A stretch of DNA of 64,000 bases from Hirschia baltica ATCC 49814. GTDB lineage: Bacteria > Pseudomonadota > Alphaproteobacteria > Caulobacterales > Hyphomonadaceae. Positions within the stretch are counted from its first letter, which is position 1, and each line of letters begins with the position of its first letter. Under the pieces are notes generated by a model that searched no databases, was not told the origin of the DNA, and was given only the letters and a program-made list of their open reading frames with translations. The translations under genes and the position numbers were made by a program. Positions 54,763 through 62,720 of the stretch are shown in pieces. The DNA lies in contig NC_012982.1 of assembly GCF_000023785.1 (NCBI RefSeq), forward strand, positions 1-64,000, given 5' to 3'.

Positions 54763-55382
54763 TGTTCTTTTTGTGTTGATATTAACTCTTGTCGGACTAA
54801 GTCGGCAAGAATAATGTCTCCATACGCTTCAGCTTGCTTCGCAAACCCGTTGGATAGATATTGGTCAAGATTGCTTCCCTGCTGCGGGATTCCGGTTAGT
54901 GTGCAACCATATTCGTGTTTTTGTTGCCAACTCCCTGAGCGGCGCTTTAGCTTACTATTCAAGCGTTTAGGATAAAGAAATTCCAAGTATTCAAATGCTT
55001 TTATTAGATGTCTATTCGAGTGTTTCTTCAATTTGGCCTTAAAAGCTATTTCCGCGAGTGTCATATGAACTAGATACGTTCGGAAATCTTCGCCTTTTGC
55101 GTAGGAACCATAGTATTCAATGTATCCGAATAGTTTTACGGGTATCATGTAGTCGTTTTCTATAGCATCTAAATAGGCGGTTTCTAGTTGGTAAAAAGCA
55201 ATGTTCTTCTGCTCAATGCTTGTCATATCGTTTGTTTGAGCAATGAACTCTTTTGGAGAAATTGCATAAGAAGAATAGATTAAAGGCCTTTTCTCAATAT
55301 GGCATGGTCCTATGTCAGCGAATACTGGGGCCGAGATTAAAGCTATAATCAGACCAGAAAGAAGAGCCCCAATTTTTGTCAT
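54759..55382 (-). CDS. Hypothetical exported protein
   Basis: A 207-residue protein with a clear signal peptide (cleaved near APVFA, about residue 22) and a helical, Tyr- and Lys-rich mature region, including TAYLDAIENDYMIPVKLFGYIEYYGSYAKGEDFRTYLVHMTLAEIAFKAKLKKHSN and YLEFLYPKRLNSKLKRRSGSW. Two cysteines could form a disulphide. No family is recognised. ATG at 55382 has TTGGGGA upstream. It follows the rplT terminator, so it probably has its own promoter. Its stop interlocks with the convergent DUF2161 gene. Confidence 0.68.
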   Translation of the reverse strand: MTKIGALLSGLIIALISAPVFADIGPCHIEKRPLIYSSYAISPKEFIAQTNDMTSIEQKNIAFYQLETAYLDAIENDYMIPVKLFGYIEYYGSYAKGEDFRTYLVHMTLAEIAFKAKLKKHSNRHLIKAFEYLEFLYPKRLNSKLKRRSGSWQQKHEYGCTLTGIPQQGSNLDQYLSNGFAKQAEAYGDIILADLVRQELISTQKEH

Positions 55383-55400
55383 TTCAATCCCCAAATAAAA

Positions 55401-55428
55401 AACGCGCCGCCCGTTAGGGTAGCGCGTT
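55401..55428 (-). terminator. Rho-independent terminator of the rpmI-rplT operon
   Basis: AACGCGC pairs with GCGCGTT, with an inner CCC/GGG stem around GTTA. On the minus strand it is followed by TTTTTTATTTG. It lies 28 bases after the rplT stop. Confidence 0.9.
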
Positions 55429-55456
55429 CTTTGAATTCTTCAATGTACGTCGCTAA

Positions 55457-55819
55457 TTAAGCGATAGCAGCCATTGCTTTGTCGAAGACTGCTTTGAATG
55501 CTGCAGGCTCTTTGATGGCTAGGTCAGACAGAACTTTACGGTCAATCTGGATACCAGCTTTTGTGATACCATTGATGAAAGTTGAGTAGTTTGTGTTTGG
55601 GTCGATTTCACGAACAGCAGCGTTGATACGCTGGATCCAAAGCGAACGGAAAGCGCGCTTTTTAACTTTACGACCAACATAAGCGTATTGGCCTGCCTTC
55701 ATAACGGCAGATTGAGCTGTACGGAAAGTGTTTTTACGGCGACCGTAATAACCTTTTGCAGCTTTGATTACTTTTTTGTGACGAGCATGTGCTGGGACTT
55801 TACCGCGTGCGCGAGCCAT
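55457..55819 (-). CDS. rplT: 50S ribosomal protein L20
   Basis: Assembly-initiator protein of the large subunit, binding 23S rRNA. The highly basic N-terminus is [68 protein letters not shown], and 120 residues is the canonical length. AGGAG precedes the ATG. It lies 47 bases downstream of rpmI and is followed by a terminator. L20 represses its own operon in E. coli; I could not identify an L20-binding pseudoknot here. Confidence 0.98.
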   Translation of the reverse strand: MARARGKVPAHARHKKVIKAAKGYYGRRKNTFRTAQSAVMKAGQYAYVGRKVKKRAFRSLWIQRINAAVREIDPNTNYSTFINGITKAGIQIDRKVLSDLAIKEPAAFKAVFDKAMAAIA

Positions 55820-55866
55820 GAGCTTCTCCTAAAATTCGGTGTTTATCTAAATTGATGCAAAAGGGC

Positions 55867-56067
55867 TTAAAGGCCGTATGGAAGGAATGCCTTCACTTTA
55901 CGTGCTTCATTGTCTGCCATAACAGTTGTTCCGCGTTGTTGACGGATTTGTTTAGGCGTACGTTTGATCATGCCGTGGCGTTTGTTTGCTTGGCCTGATT
56001 TTACTTTACCAGTTGCTGTCAATTTAAAGCGCTTTTTTACACCGCTTTTAGTTTTCAATTTTGGCAT
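55867..56067 (-). CDS. rpmI: 50S ribosomal protein L35
   Basis: Small basic protein of the large subunit, 66 residues: [50 protein letters not shown]. The start is set at the second of two ATGs (56067) because AGGAG then has a six-base spacing and the protein begins with the conserved MPKxKT; the first ATG directly abuts AGGAG. It is first in the rpmI-rplT operon. infC, which usually precedes it, lies 1.9 kb upstream beyond three other genes. Confidence 0.97.
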   Translation of the reverse strand: MPKLKTKSGVKKRFKLTATGKVKSGQANKRHGMIKRTPKQIRQQRGTTVMADNEARKVKAFLPYGL

Positions 56068-56236
56068 TTTCATCTCCTAAAGGTCGTTGCCAATCTGGTA
56101 ATTGGCGGGACTTGATGTTCAGACTAACAAGGCATGCCTATTGGCCCAGCTAGTACACGAAAGGCGGACTTATACGCGGCTGACAAAAAGAATCAATAGA
56201 GATTCGTATGTTCATCTCAAATATGGGTCCATATAA

Positions 56237-56264
56237 AAAGGCGACCTTGAAAAAAGCCGCCTTT
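56237..56264. terminator. Bidirectional terminator after the secreted-protein gene
   Basis: AAAGGCG and CGCCTTT with an inner CTT/AAG form a hairpin with T-rich flanks on the minus strand. It lies 27 bases after the end of the gene at 56291. It resembles the hairpin at 63424-63451 in stem sequence. Confidence 0.85.
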
Positions 56265-56290
56265 AGAATTCTTGATTTTGACTATTCAGC

Positions 56291-56899
56291 TTAGATTGTT
56301 GGGCAAGCCGAGTTAATCGCTGAACGCAAGAAGAAACCAAATTTCCATAGGTTTTCCATGTCAGATAGGCGCTGCCAGTCTGCATCGTCTGATGGTTTGA
56401 TCCATACATCTACAGGTGTAGGGATTTTGTTTGCAGCACACACATTTGCTTGCTTGTCATCAGCAATTTTAAAGCTAGCACCTAGCTGCATGTTGATGGC
56501 GACTTCGTCTGCACCATCCATTTTAGACAAGCCAACAAAATCAGCACGTGTTTGGTTGGCTTCTATGCTTAGCTCGGGTTGTACAGCTAGCATGTATGCG
56601 TTTTCTTCAGATACGTTTGCAGGCAATTTAACTGCTTTTTGGTCAGCAAGAGCATAGTCAATCACGATTGGTGTTGAGTTTGCTTTGCGAGATCCGAAGT
56701 CTGCGCTGAAGCGAATTGACCAATCTGCAGATGGACGAACGCCATCTGGAGCAATGATCAATACACGGCCAGTTTCAAAATTGAACTCAGACAAGAAGTC
56801 TTGAACGTCGTTTGCTTGGGCTGTCTGGCTGGACATGCCAATTGTTGCAATGCTGGCTGCGAACAAAGATACTGCAATTGTTTTTATGTTTTTCAACAT
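56291..56899 (-). CDS. Hypothetical exported protein
   Basis: A 202-residue protein with a signal peptide (cleaved near AQANDV, about residue 29). The mature part has a beta-rich look (GRVLIIAPDGVRPSADWSIRFSADFGSRKANSTPIVIDYALA) and contains two late cysteines (ANVCAAN, NSACPTI) that may pair. No family is recognised. It has an upstream region of about 220 bases with a CtrA-like box at 57040, and its own terminator, so it is an independent unit inserted between infC and rpmI. A GGGGA ribosome-binding site precedes the ATG. Confidence 0.7.
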   Translation of the reverse strand: MLKNIKTIAVSLFAASIATIGMSSQTAQANDVQDFLSEFNFETGRVLIIAPDGVRPSADWSIRFSADFGSRKANSTPIVIDYALADQKAVKLPANVSEENAYMLAVQPELSIEANQTRADFVGLSKMDGADEVAINMQLGASFKIADDKQANVCAANKIPTPVDVWIKPSDDADWQRLSDMENLWKFGFFLRSAINSACPTI

Positions 56900-57039
56900 A
56901 TTAGAAAATCCCCGGGGTCTTTTTTATATTTCGAGAGCTGCATAAATTAATGGCTAGCTCTGCGAAAATGGGTTGTTACATATTTGCATAGCAGCTTTGC
57001 AAGAACTGATCCAGCATTATTTTTATTTACGGTATTATA

Positions 57040-57055
57040 TTAACCTTTCATTAAC
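57040..57055. promoter_or_regulatory. Probable CtrA box upstream of the secreted-protein gene
   Basis: TTAACCTTTCATTAAC fits the CtrA consensus TTAA-N7-TTAAC exactly and continues as TTAACCAT. It lies about 140 bases upstream of the start of the exported-protein gene at 56899 (minus). A palindromic GGTTAACC follows at 57078-57085. CtrA control is inference from the motif and presumed lineage. Confidence 0.5.
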
Positions 57056-57119
57056 CATATGTCCCGAATCGAGACGGGTTAACCTAAAAAAGCTTTGTGT
57101 ACTGAGGGTTTTGAGAATG

Positions 57120-57563
57120 CTAATTGCCGGGACAGAAATGGGGCGGAGCCATTTCAAAGCCTGAAAATTCAAATCCGGGACTAACTGTACAGCCGACAAG
57201 TGAGTATGAACCTGTCGACTTGGCACACTGCCAGTGTCCTTTTGGCACAATGATTTGAGGCATTTGTCCGCTGAGAATGTCTGGCCCCAGAACATGCTGG
57301 GAAGCAGGGGTTTCATCATCAGGGGAAATTTCAAGTGTGAGCGGTGCGCCATCATACCAATGCCAGATTTCAGCGGCATCCACTTTGTGCCAGTGGCTAT
57401 ACTGACCTGCTTCAAGTAAATAAAAGATTGCAGTTCCAGATGCTCTTTCCGCGTTCGGTGACGATTCTCGCCAAGTCTCTTTATACCAACCACCTTCAGG
57501 GTGGGGCTGCATCTCTAATGACTTAATAAGCTGTTGGGCTTTGGTTTGAGGCGACTTGTTCAA
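57120..57563 (-). CDS. DUF985-type cupin domain protein
   Basis: A 147-residue cupin of the DUF985 family: QPHPEGGWYKETWR, TAIFYLLEAGQYSHWHKVDAAEIWHWYDGAPL and QIIVPKGHWQCAKSTGSYSLVGCTVSPGFEFSGFEM. The His and Glu residues of the two cupin motifs are present, so metal binding is plausible. Function is unknown; some relatives are described as sugar-binding or epimerase-like. The start is a TTG one base after the I78 inhibitor stop, implying co-transcription. An internal ATG would remove conserved N-terminal residues. Confidence 0.82.
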   Translation of the reverse strand: MNKSPQTKAQQLIKSLEMQPHPEGGWYKETWRESSPNAERASGTAIFYLLEAGQYSHWHKVDAAEIWHWYDGAPLTLEISPDDETPASQHVLGPDILSGQMPQIIVPKGHWQCAKSTGSYSLVGCTVSPGFEFSGFEMAPPHFCPGN

Positions 57564-57564
57564 T

Positions 57565-57924
57565 TTAGCCGCAATAGATGTCTGTTATCGTTGCGACTTC
57601 ATCAATTTTGATGTTTATCCGATCAGGACGAAAATCTTTGGTGACCATCGTATCTACACCGATAATGCGGATGTTTTGATCAGCTAGCATCTGAACAGCG
57701 GCGATGCTTTTCCCGATAAGCATATTAAGCGGCGCGGCACCACATGTGTCTTTATTCGCTTGATCTTCAGGTGTGGGATCTATTTGCGCAGGTATTTCAT
57801 CTGGTGTGGATGACACCGGCTCTGGATTTGTTGTTTCACCAGAATCTGACGGGAGTGTTGTCGCGCATGCGCTGATCAAAAGGGCAAACATGCCACCGCT
57901 GAGGGTTTTCATTAATGTACGCAT
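57565..57924 (-). CDS. I78 family peptidase-inhibitor-like lipoprotein
   Basis: A 119-residue predicted lipoprotein. The signal peptide ends in the lipobox ISAC, followed by a Thr/Pro/Glu linker (about 25-60). The C-terminal domain DTCGAAPLNMLIGKSIAAVQMLADQNIRIIGVDTMVTKDFRPDRINIKIDEVATITDIYCG matches inhibitor family I78, with its two end cysteines positioned to form a disulphide. Fungal and bacterial I78 proteins inhibit serine proteases. Being lipid-anchored, it would act in the periplasm. ATG at 57924 has GGGGA upstream. It precedes the cupin gene by one base. Confidence 0.78.
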   Translation of the reverse strand: MRTLMKTLSGGMFALLISACATTLPSDSGETTNPEPVSSTPDEIPAQIDPTPEDQANKDTCGAAPLNMLIGKSIAAVQMLADQNIRIIGVDTMVTKDFRPDRINIKIDEVATITDIYCG

Positions 57925-57999
57925 TCGATTTTCCCCATTTTGAAAGAAATGCATGATTAAACTATGCGGTGGCATAAAATTTCTAGCTGATTATCAATG

Positions 58000-58539
58000 C
58001 TAGCGTGGTGAAAGAACCATCGTCATTTGACGGCCTTCAAGTTTTGGCTCTGTTTCAACTTTAGAAATCTCGGCAAAGTCTTCTTTAACGCGTTGAAGCA
58101 ATTCCATACCCAATTGTTGGTGAGCCATTTCACGTCCACGGAAACGCAATGTGACTTTCACCTTATCGCCATCATCGAAAAAGCGCGTCATGGCTTTCTT
58201 CTTAACTTCATAATCATGCGTGTCGATGTTGGGGCGCATTTTGATTTCTTTGAGGTCCGCAGCTTTCTGCTTTTTCTTTGCAGCAGCGCGTTTCTTTTGT
58301 TCTTCAAAGCGTAGTTTTCCGTAATCGAGGATTTTTACCACGGTTGGTTGTGATCCACCGGAAACTTCTACGAGGTCCAAGCCAGCTTCCCGGGCCGCAT
58401 CTAACGCAGAACTAAGAGGCATCTCACCTTGTTTTTCGCCGGCTTCATCAATGAGAAGGACGCGAGGTGCAGTGATGTCTTGGTTGACGTTGGGGCCGGT
58501 TTTCTTTGCAGGCGCTGCTGCTTGTGGGCGACGTGCTAT
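58000..58539 (-). CDS. infC: Translation initiation factor IF-3, probable ATA start
   Basis: IF-3 monitors start-codon selection and prevents premature subunit joining. The first ATG or other standard start (58422, MPLSSALD) would delete the conserved N-terminal strand. Reading upstream in frame gives [40 protein letters not shown], which matches the family (N-x-x-I-x-A-P-x-V-x-L-ID). The frame opens at an ATA codon (58537-58539) seven bases after AGGAG, and no ATG, GTG or TTG lies closer. E. coli infC uses ATT for autoregulation, so a rare start is expected. Length is then 179 residues. The C-terminal domain ([19 protein letters not shown]) is typical. Confidence 0.9.
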   Translation of the reverse strand: MARRPQAAAPAKKTGPNVNQDITAPRVLLIDEAGEKQGEMPLSSALDAAREAGLDLVEVSGGSQPTVVKILDYGKLRFEEQKKRAAAKKKQKAADLKEIKMRPNIDTHDYEVKKKAMTRFFDDGDKVKVTLRFRGREMAHQQLGMELLQRVKEDFAEISKVETEPKLEGRQMTMVLSPR

Positions 58540-58632
58540 GGCTAATCTCCTGTTGTTGCCAATATTTGTGTAATATCCATTGGCCTATTCTTGGCTCTTA
58601 TTCAAGATAGGAAAATGTAATATCGTTGTATA

Positions 58633-59697
58633 CTATAGCACATTTAATCCTAAAATGGACTGCCAAACGTTTTCTGTTTCTATTGTGTCTATATTTTCAG
58701 CAGTATTCGCGATGATATTCCCGCCCTTGGGCGCAAGTTCGCCTAGGCGTGTACGTGGGTTCCATATCGTTTTTAAGCTTGCTTCATCTTCTTGAGACCA
58801 GCCCTGACGAAACAATACAATTCCCGGAATATTTGTGCTCGCCGCTAAATAAGTTGGTCCGGTTTCTCCACCAACAAAAAACTGAGCACGTTGAGCGATA
58901 GATATAATTTGAAAGAAATCAGCGCGTGAAATTAGGTTCACCGCCTTTTCACAAATTGTATTTATCTTCTGAGCAGCCTGACCCTGAGTTGGATTGCCGA
59001 CGATCACTGGGATGAGCCCAGCTTCTGCAATCTTATTTGCAAGTTGTCCAAATTTCTGCGGCGACCAGCTTGCTTCGGTTCCATCTAGCGGCCCGCCAGG
59101 AATGATGAGGGCATATTTCTCATAGAGATTGAAAAACGCTGGCTCTAAGCGAGGTGAATTTCTAAATGCGGCTCTAATCCAGCTAAAGTCAGATCGTGGT
59201 CGTTCTGCCTCCGTCCAACGCTTGATGTGGCCACCATCTGTTGCTGCAATACCAGCGCAGAATAATTGGTCTGCAACACGGCGTGTATAATGTTCAATCG
59301 GGGCAAAAGCGCGATATGTATGCGATACGCCATTTGCGATGCTTGATTGCAGCTTGATACCAAGTGACTTTCCGATTGAAAGGCTTTCTTTGTCGTTTTG
59401 AAAGTCATAAAGCATTTCATATTTTGCGCTTTTGAGCTTTTTTAAAACAAAGGCTTTTGTGTTTTCAGTAAGGACTTCAACGTCGTTGAAATAGGGACAT
59501 GCCTTACCAAATTCATGAAATCTGGGTTCAGTCAGTAGGGTAATATGCGCTGATCTATGCGTGCGGCGAATGTAAGCGCTGGCGGCCATGCCTTCTAGGA
59601 AACAACGCATAGGCCCAAATTGGATGATCAATACCCTTCGGAGTTTATCTCCGGGGTTTGCAGGCGGAACAAATTCCATTTCTGTATCCGTCGTCAT
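58633..59697 (-). CDS. Glycosyltransferase family 9 (heptosyltransferase-like)
   Basis: A 354-residue GT9 protein, the family that adds heptose or related sugars to the LPS core from ADP-activated donors. Visible traits are RRVLIIQFGPMRCFLEGMAASAYIRRTHRSAHITLLTEPRF at the N-terminal Rossmann domain and YALIIPGGPLDGTEASWSPQKFGQLANKIAEAGLIPVIVGN with FFVGGETGPTYLAAS in the C-terminal donor-binding domain. No membrane span. The start overlaps the upstream GT4 stop by ATGA, so both act in one operon, likely in LPS or glycan synthesis. Confidence 0.87.
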   Translation of the reverse strand: MTTDTEMEFVPPANPGDKLRRVLIIQFGPMRCFLEGMAASAYIRRTHRSAHITLLTEPRFHEFGKACPYFNDVEVLTENTKAFVLKKLKSAKYEMLYDFQNDKESLSIGKSLGIKLQSSIANGVSHTYRAFAPIEHYTRRVADQLFCAGIAATDGGHIKRWTEAERPRSDFSWIRAAFRNSPRLEPAFFNLYEKYALIIPGGPLDGTEASWSPQKFGQLANKIAEAGLIPVIVGNPTQGQAAQKINTICEKAVNLISRADFFQIISIAQRAQFFVGGETGPTYLAASTNIPGIVLFRQGWSQEDEASLKTIWNPRTRLGELAPKGGNIIANTAENIDTIETENVWQSILGLNVL

Positions 59698-60938
59698 TCA
59701 GAATGCCCTAAGCGTTGCGTATTGGTCTTTGATTGAAGCACATCAGCGTAAACGCCTAAAGTCATCGCCTGCAGGTTTGCCGTCGTGAAATTAGACTGTA
59801 TGTGGAGTGCTGCTTTTTTGCCCATAATTTGACGTTGTTCAATTGGCATTTGCAGTGCTTTTTGTATGGCACGACTTAACGCATTGATATCACCTGCTTT
59901 TACTCTAAATCCGGTCACGCCTTCAATCACAGTTTCGCGTTGTCCGCCTAGGTCTGACACGATTGTCGGAAGTTCCAATGCGCCTGCTTCAGCAGCGACG
60001 CGGCCAAAGGCTTCAGCTTCTTGCGAAGGGGCCAATACGATATCGCTAATGTCCATTGCGGCTGGTATATCTGAGCAATGACCGACGATTTTGATGTGTT
60101 CAGATAGGCTTTCGCGGTCAATCATTGAGCGTAATTCTGATGTGTATTCAGTGCGCCCTTGATCATCTCCTGCGAGAATGAGTATCCAGTCTTTATTGCC
60201 GTTTTGGGCCAATTGGGTCATTGCTTGAATGGCAATTTTTTGTCCCTTCCACCCTGTGAGGCGGCCGGGTAGGAGAATAATGGGTAGATCTGGCTTAGTT
60301 CCCGAGAACCAAGATTCAATAATTGCATCGCGTTGCGTTTGAGAAATTGTCGACTTCGTGAAGGCTTTTAGGTCCACGCCTCTAGGGATAGTGACGACTC
60401 TGTTCGCAGCTTTTGGGTAGGTAATGGCGACATGCTCTGCAATGAATGCTGAATTAGCGATCACGATGTTTCCGCGTGCCATGACAGAGTTATACCAATG
60501 CTTCAAAGCTGATTTAGCATTATAGGCACCGTGATAGGTTGTCACGAAAGGTATATGTGTTGCCTTGCTAGCCCAATAGGCACTCCAAGCTGGTGCCCGA
60601 GAGCGGGCGTGGATAAGTGACACATTTTCCTTGGAGATTATCTGTTGCAACCATCCGGCGTTTTGGAAAATCTTTATTGGATTTTTAGAAGGTAATGATT
60701 CTCGTCTGACTAGCTCTCCGCCAACTGCTTTAAGTTCTGTTTCGAGGCGTCCGCCGGCACTGGCAATGAGGGCGCGTCCACCCGCGTTTACGATTGCTTC
60801 AGCCACTTCGACAGTTGTACGCTCTGCGCCGCCAGCTGCTAAATCAGGAATAACTTGTAAGATTGTTTTGCCTGAAAGGTCTGGCAGAGATTTATTGGAC
60901 AATGATGCGTCACCAGCTGTTTGCTTATCAGTGGTCAT
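59694..60938 (-). CDS. Glycosyltransferase family 4
   Basis: A GT-B fold glycosyltransferase of about 414 residues. The N-terminal acceptor domain has ILQVIPDLAAGGAERTTVEVAEAIVNAGG and the donor-binding domain has PIILLPGRLTGWKGQKIAIQAM and VLAPSQEAEAFGRVAAEAGALELPTIVSDLGGQRETVIEG, the E-x7-E motif of GT4. Probably builds a surface glycan together with the coupled GT9 gene. I choose ATG 60938 with GAGAG at seven-base spacing; an in-frame TTG 21 bases upstream is possible. It is divergent to the alpha/beta-hydrolase gene. Confidence 0.88.
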   Translation of the reverse strand: MTTDKQTAGDASLSNKSLPDLSGKTILQVIPDLAAGGAERTTVEVAEAIVNAGGRALIASAGGRLETELKAVGGELVRRESLPSKNPIKIFQNAGWLQQIISKENVSLIHARSRAPAWSAYWASKATHIPFVTTYHGAYNAKSALKHWYNSVMARGNIVIANSAFIAEHVAITYPKAANRVVTIPRGVDLKAFTKSTISQTQRDAIIESWFSGTKPDLPIILLPGRLTGWKGQKIAIQAMTQLAQNGNKDWILILAGDDQGRTEYTSELRSMIDRESLSEHIKIVGHCSDIPAAMDISDIVLAPSQEAEAFGRVAAEAGALELPTIVSDLGGQRETVIEGVTGFRVKAGDINALSRAIQKALQMPIEQRQIMGKKAALHIQSNFTTANLQAMTLGVYADVLQSKTNTQRLGHSE

Positions 60939-61055
60939 GAGTATGCTCTCGCTCGTCAACGCATATAAATAGGGTATGCAAGTTACTTGGTTTGATGACT
61001 CATATATCGTAGTTCATCGCTAACGACCATACAGGATTAAATTTCGGAGTTTCCA

Positions 61056-61829
61056 ATGTCTTTTGCCAAAACAGAATTTCATCCAACTCCAGCTGGAAAA
61101 ATTGCGTTTCGACGTTCAAATGGCAATGCAAAAAAAGCGGGTATTGTGTGGTGTGGTGGTCTGCGTTCAGACATGATGGGCGGCAAAGCAACAGAGCTTC
61201 ACCAAGCAGCCATGGCACATGATCGACCTTTCTTGCGTTTTGATTATACCGGCCATGGTGAAAGTGATGTCGCCTTTGAAAATACGACGATTGCGGATTG
61301 GAAACGCGATGCGTTGCTAGCCATTGATGAACTAATTGATGGCCCGATTATATTGGTCGGCTCGTCTATGGGAGGGTGGGTGTCTCTCATGGCAGCGATG
61401 GAGAGACCAGAGCGCGTGGTGGGACTGGTTTTGATTGCACCAGCGCCAGATTTTACCGAAAAACTTATGTGGGCTGGGTTTTCTCAAGAGATCAGAGAAG
61501 AAATTGAAACAAAGGGCTTTTGGATGCGCCCATCTGAATATGAAGATGATTATCCAATCACCAAAGCACTGATACAGGCGGGACGTGAGCTTCAGATTAC
61601 GGATTCGCCAATTGATCTAAACAATATGCCAGTTCGTATTATTCAGGGTGTTTTAGATGATGCTGTGCCTTGGGAATACGCGCAGAATTTGGTGACTCAG
61701 ATAACATCTGAAGATGTGAGTTTTCATCTCGTCAAAGATGGCGATCATCGCATGTCGCGCCCACAAGATATTGAAAATATCAAACATACTGTTCTGACCT
61801 TGGCTGATCAGTTGGATGTTTCAGCCTGA
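61056..61829 (+). CDS. Alpha/beta hydrolase
   Basis: A 257-residue serine hydrolase of the alpha/beta fold. The nucleophile elbow GSSMGGW holds the catalytic Ser, preceded by the oxyanion region GIVWCGGLRSDMMGGKA and LRFDYTGHGES. The acidic residue is likely in IIQGVLDDAVPW and the His in VKDGDHRMSRP. The substrate is unknown; the LxSDMxGxKA pattern recalls the ABHD10-like group that cleaves thioesters or glucuronides. GGAG precedes the ATG by six bases. Its 3' end overlaps the convergent SDR gene by 22 bases. Confidence 0.87.
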   Translation: MSFAKTEFHPTPAGKIAFRRSNGNAKKAGIVWCGGLRSDMMGGKATELHQAAMAHDRPFLRFDYTGHGESDVAFENTTIADWKRDALLAIDELIDGPIILVGSSMGGWVSLMAAMERPERVVGLVLIAPAPDFTEKLMWAGFSQEIREEIETKGFWMRPSEYEDDYPITKALIQAGRELQITDSPIDLNNMPVRIIQGVLDDAVPWEYAQNLVTQITSEDVSFHLVKDGDHRMSRPQDIENIKHTVLTLADQLDVSA

Positions 61830-62653
61830 AGTATGGCAGGTAGACCTTCTCTATAGCTTGGATATTTGGGACGCCAGCCAAGTTCGGATTTTGCGCGAGC
61901 ATTGGAAATGCGCTTGCATTCTGAATAAAAGCGCTGGGCTTTTAATGGCAGGCCGGCATCTTCGAATGCGACAGCTGGGGGTGGGTCGACACCTAAAAGT
62001 TTTGCGCCATGTTCAATAAGCTCTTGCGGTGAACACGGAACATCATCAGCGACATTATATATTCTACCGGGATTTGGCTTGGCGATTGAGCGCGCCAAAA
62101 GATCTGCAATATCTTCTACATGTGCACGAGAAAAAATCTGGCCTTGTTTGATAATACGGCGGGATTTGCCCGATCTGATGCGGTCAAATGTGGATCGTCC
62201 GGGGCCGTAAATTCCGGGTAGACGAAATATGTGCGCGCCTATATCTTGCCATTGTCTTTCCGCAATAGCGCGATTTTTTGCTTCGGTGCTTAACGGTTTT
62301 ATTGGCGTTTCTTCAAATGCCCAACCACCACCTAAATCTCCGTAAACACCGGTGGAAGACAAAAATCCTATCCATGTTTTTGATCCGAAACAATTTTTCA
62401 GTTGATCTAACTGAGCAAAAACCGGGCATGTTTTGTCGTTTGGCGGAACCGAAATAAGGACTGCATCTGCCTGTGGTGGGCGAAATTGCGGATCAGGCCA
62501 TGTCAGTAGACGGACGTTTTTATTTTCGGGATCAAAATTCGTTTCGGGGTCGCGATTTGTGCCAATTATTTTCCATTTCGAAACCGAAACGTTTTTCGCA
62601 AGGTATTTTGCGGTATAGCCATATCCAAAACACATTAACGTTCTAACAGTCAT
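61808..62653 (-). CDS. NAD(P)-dependent epimerase/SDR-like protein (YeeZ type)
   Basis: A 281-residue Rossmann protein of the extended/atypical SDR class. The N-terminal CFGYGYTAKYLAK replaces the standard GxxGxxG, as in YeeZ-type proteins. FLSSTGVYGDLGGGWAFEETP carries the Ser-Thr and Tyr region, IFRLPGIYGPGRSTFDRIR and RAHVEDIADLLARSI follow, and YNVADDVPCSPQELIEHGAKLLGVDPPP is characteristic. The usual YxxxK is not clear, so catalytic activity is uncertain. Its end overlaps the convergent hydrolase gene by 22 bases. Confidence 0.84.
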   Translation of the reverse strand: MTVRTLMCFGYGYTAKYLAKNVSVSKWKIIGTNRDPETNFDPENKNVRLLTWPDPQFRPPQADAVLISVPPNDKTCPVFAQLDQLKNCFGSKTWIGFLSSTGVYGDLGGGWAFEETPIKPLSTEAKNRAIAERQWQDIGAHIFRLPGIYGPGRSTFDRIRSGKSRRIIKQGQIFSRAHVEDIADLLARSIAKPNPGRIYNVADDVPCSPQELIEHGAKLLGVDPPPAVAFEDAGLPLKAQRFYSECKRISNARAKSELGWRPKYPSYREGLPAILQAETSN

Positions 62654-62720
62654 GTCATTTGTACCTTCGGGATTGAGCGCGTAGAGTGTGCGTAATATCT
62701 TGCTTCAGGAGTAAGCCGCT

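Noticed and set aside
56973-57164. Plus-strand 63-codon frame between two minus-strand genes
   Set aside because: No ribosome-binding site, it overlaps the CtrA-like motif and the end of the cupin gene, and the translation is not protein-like.
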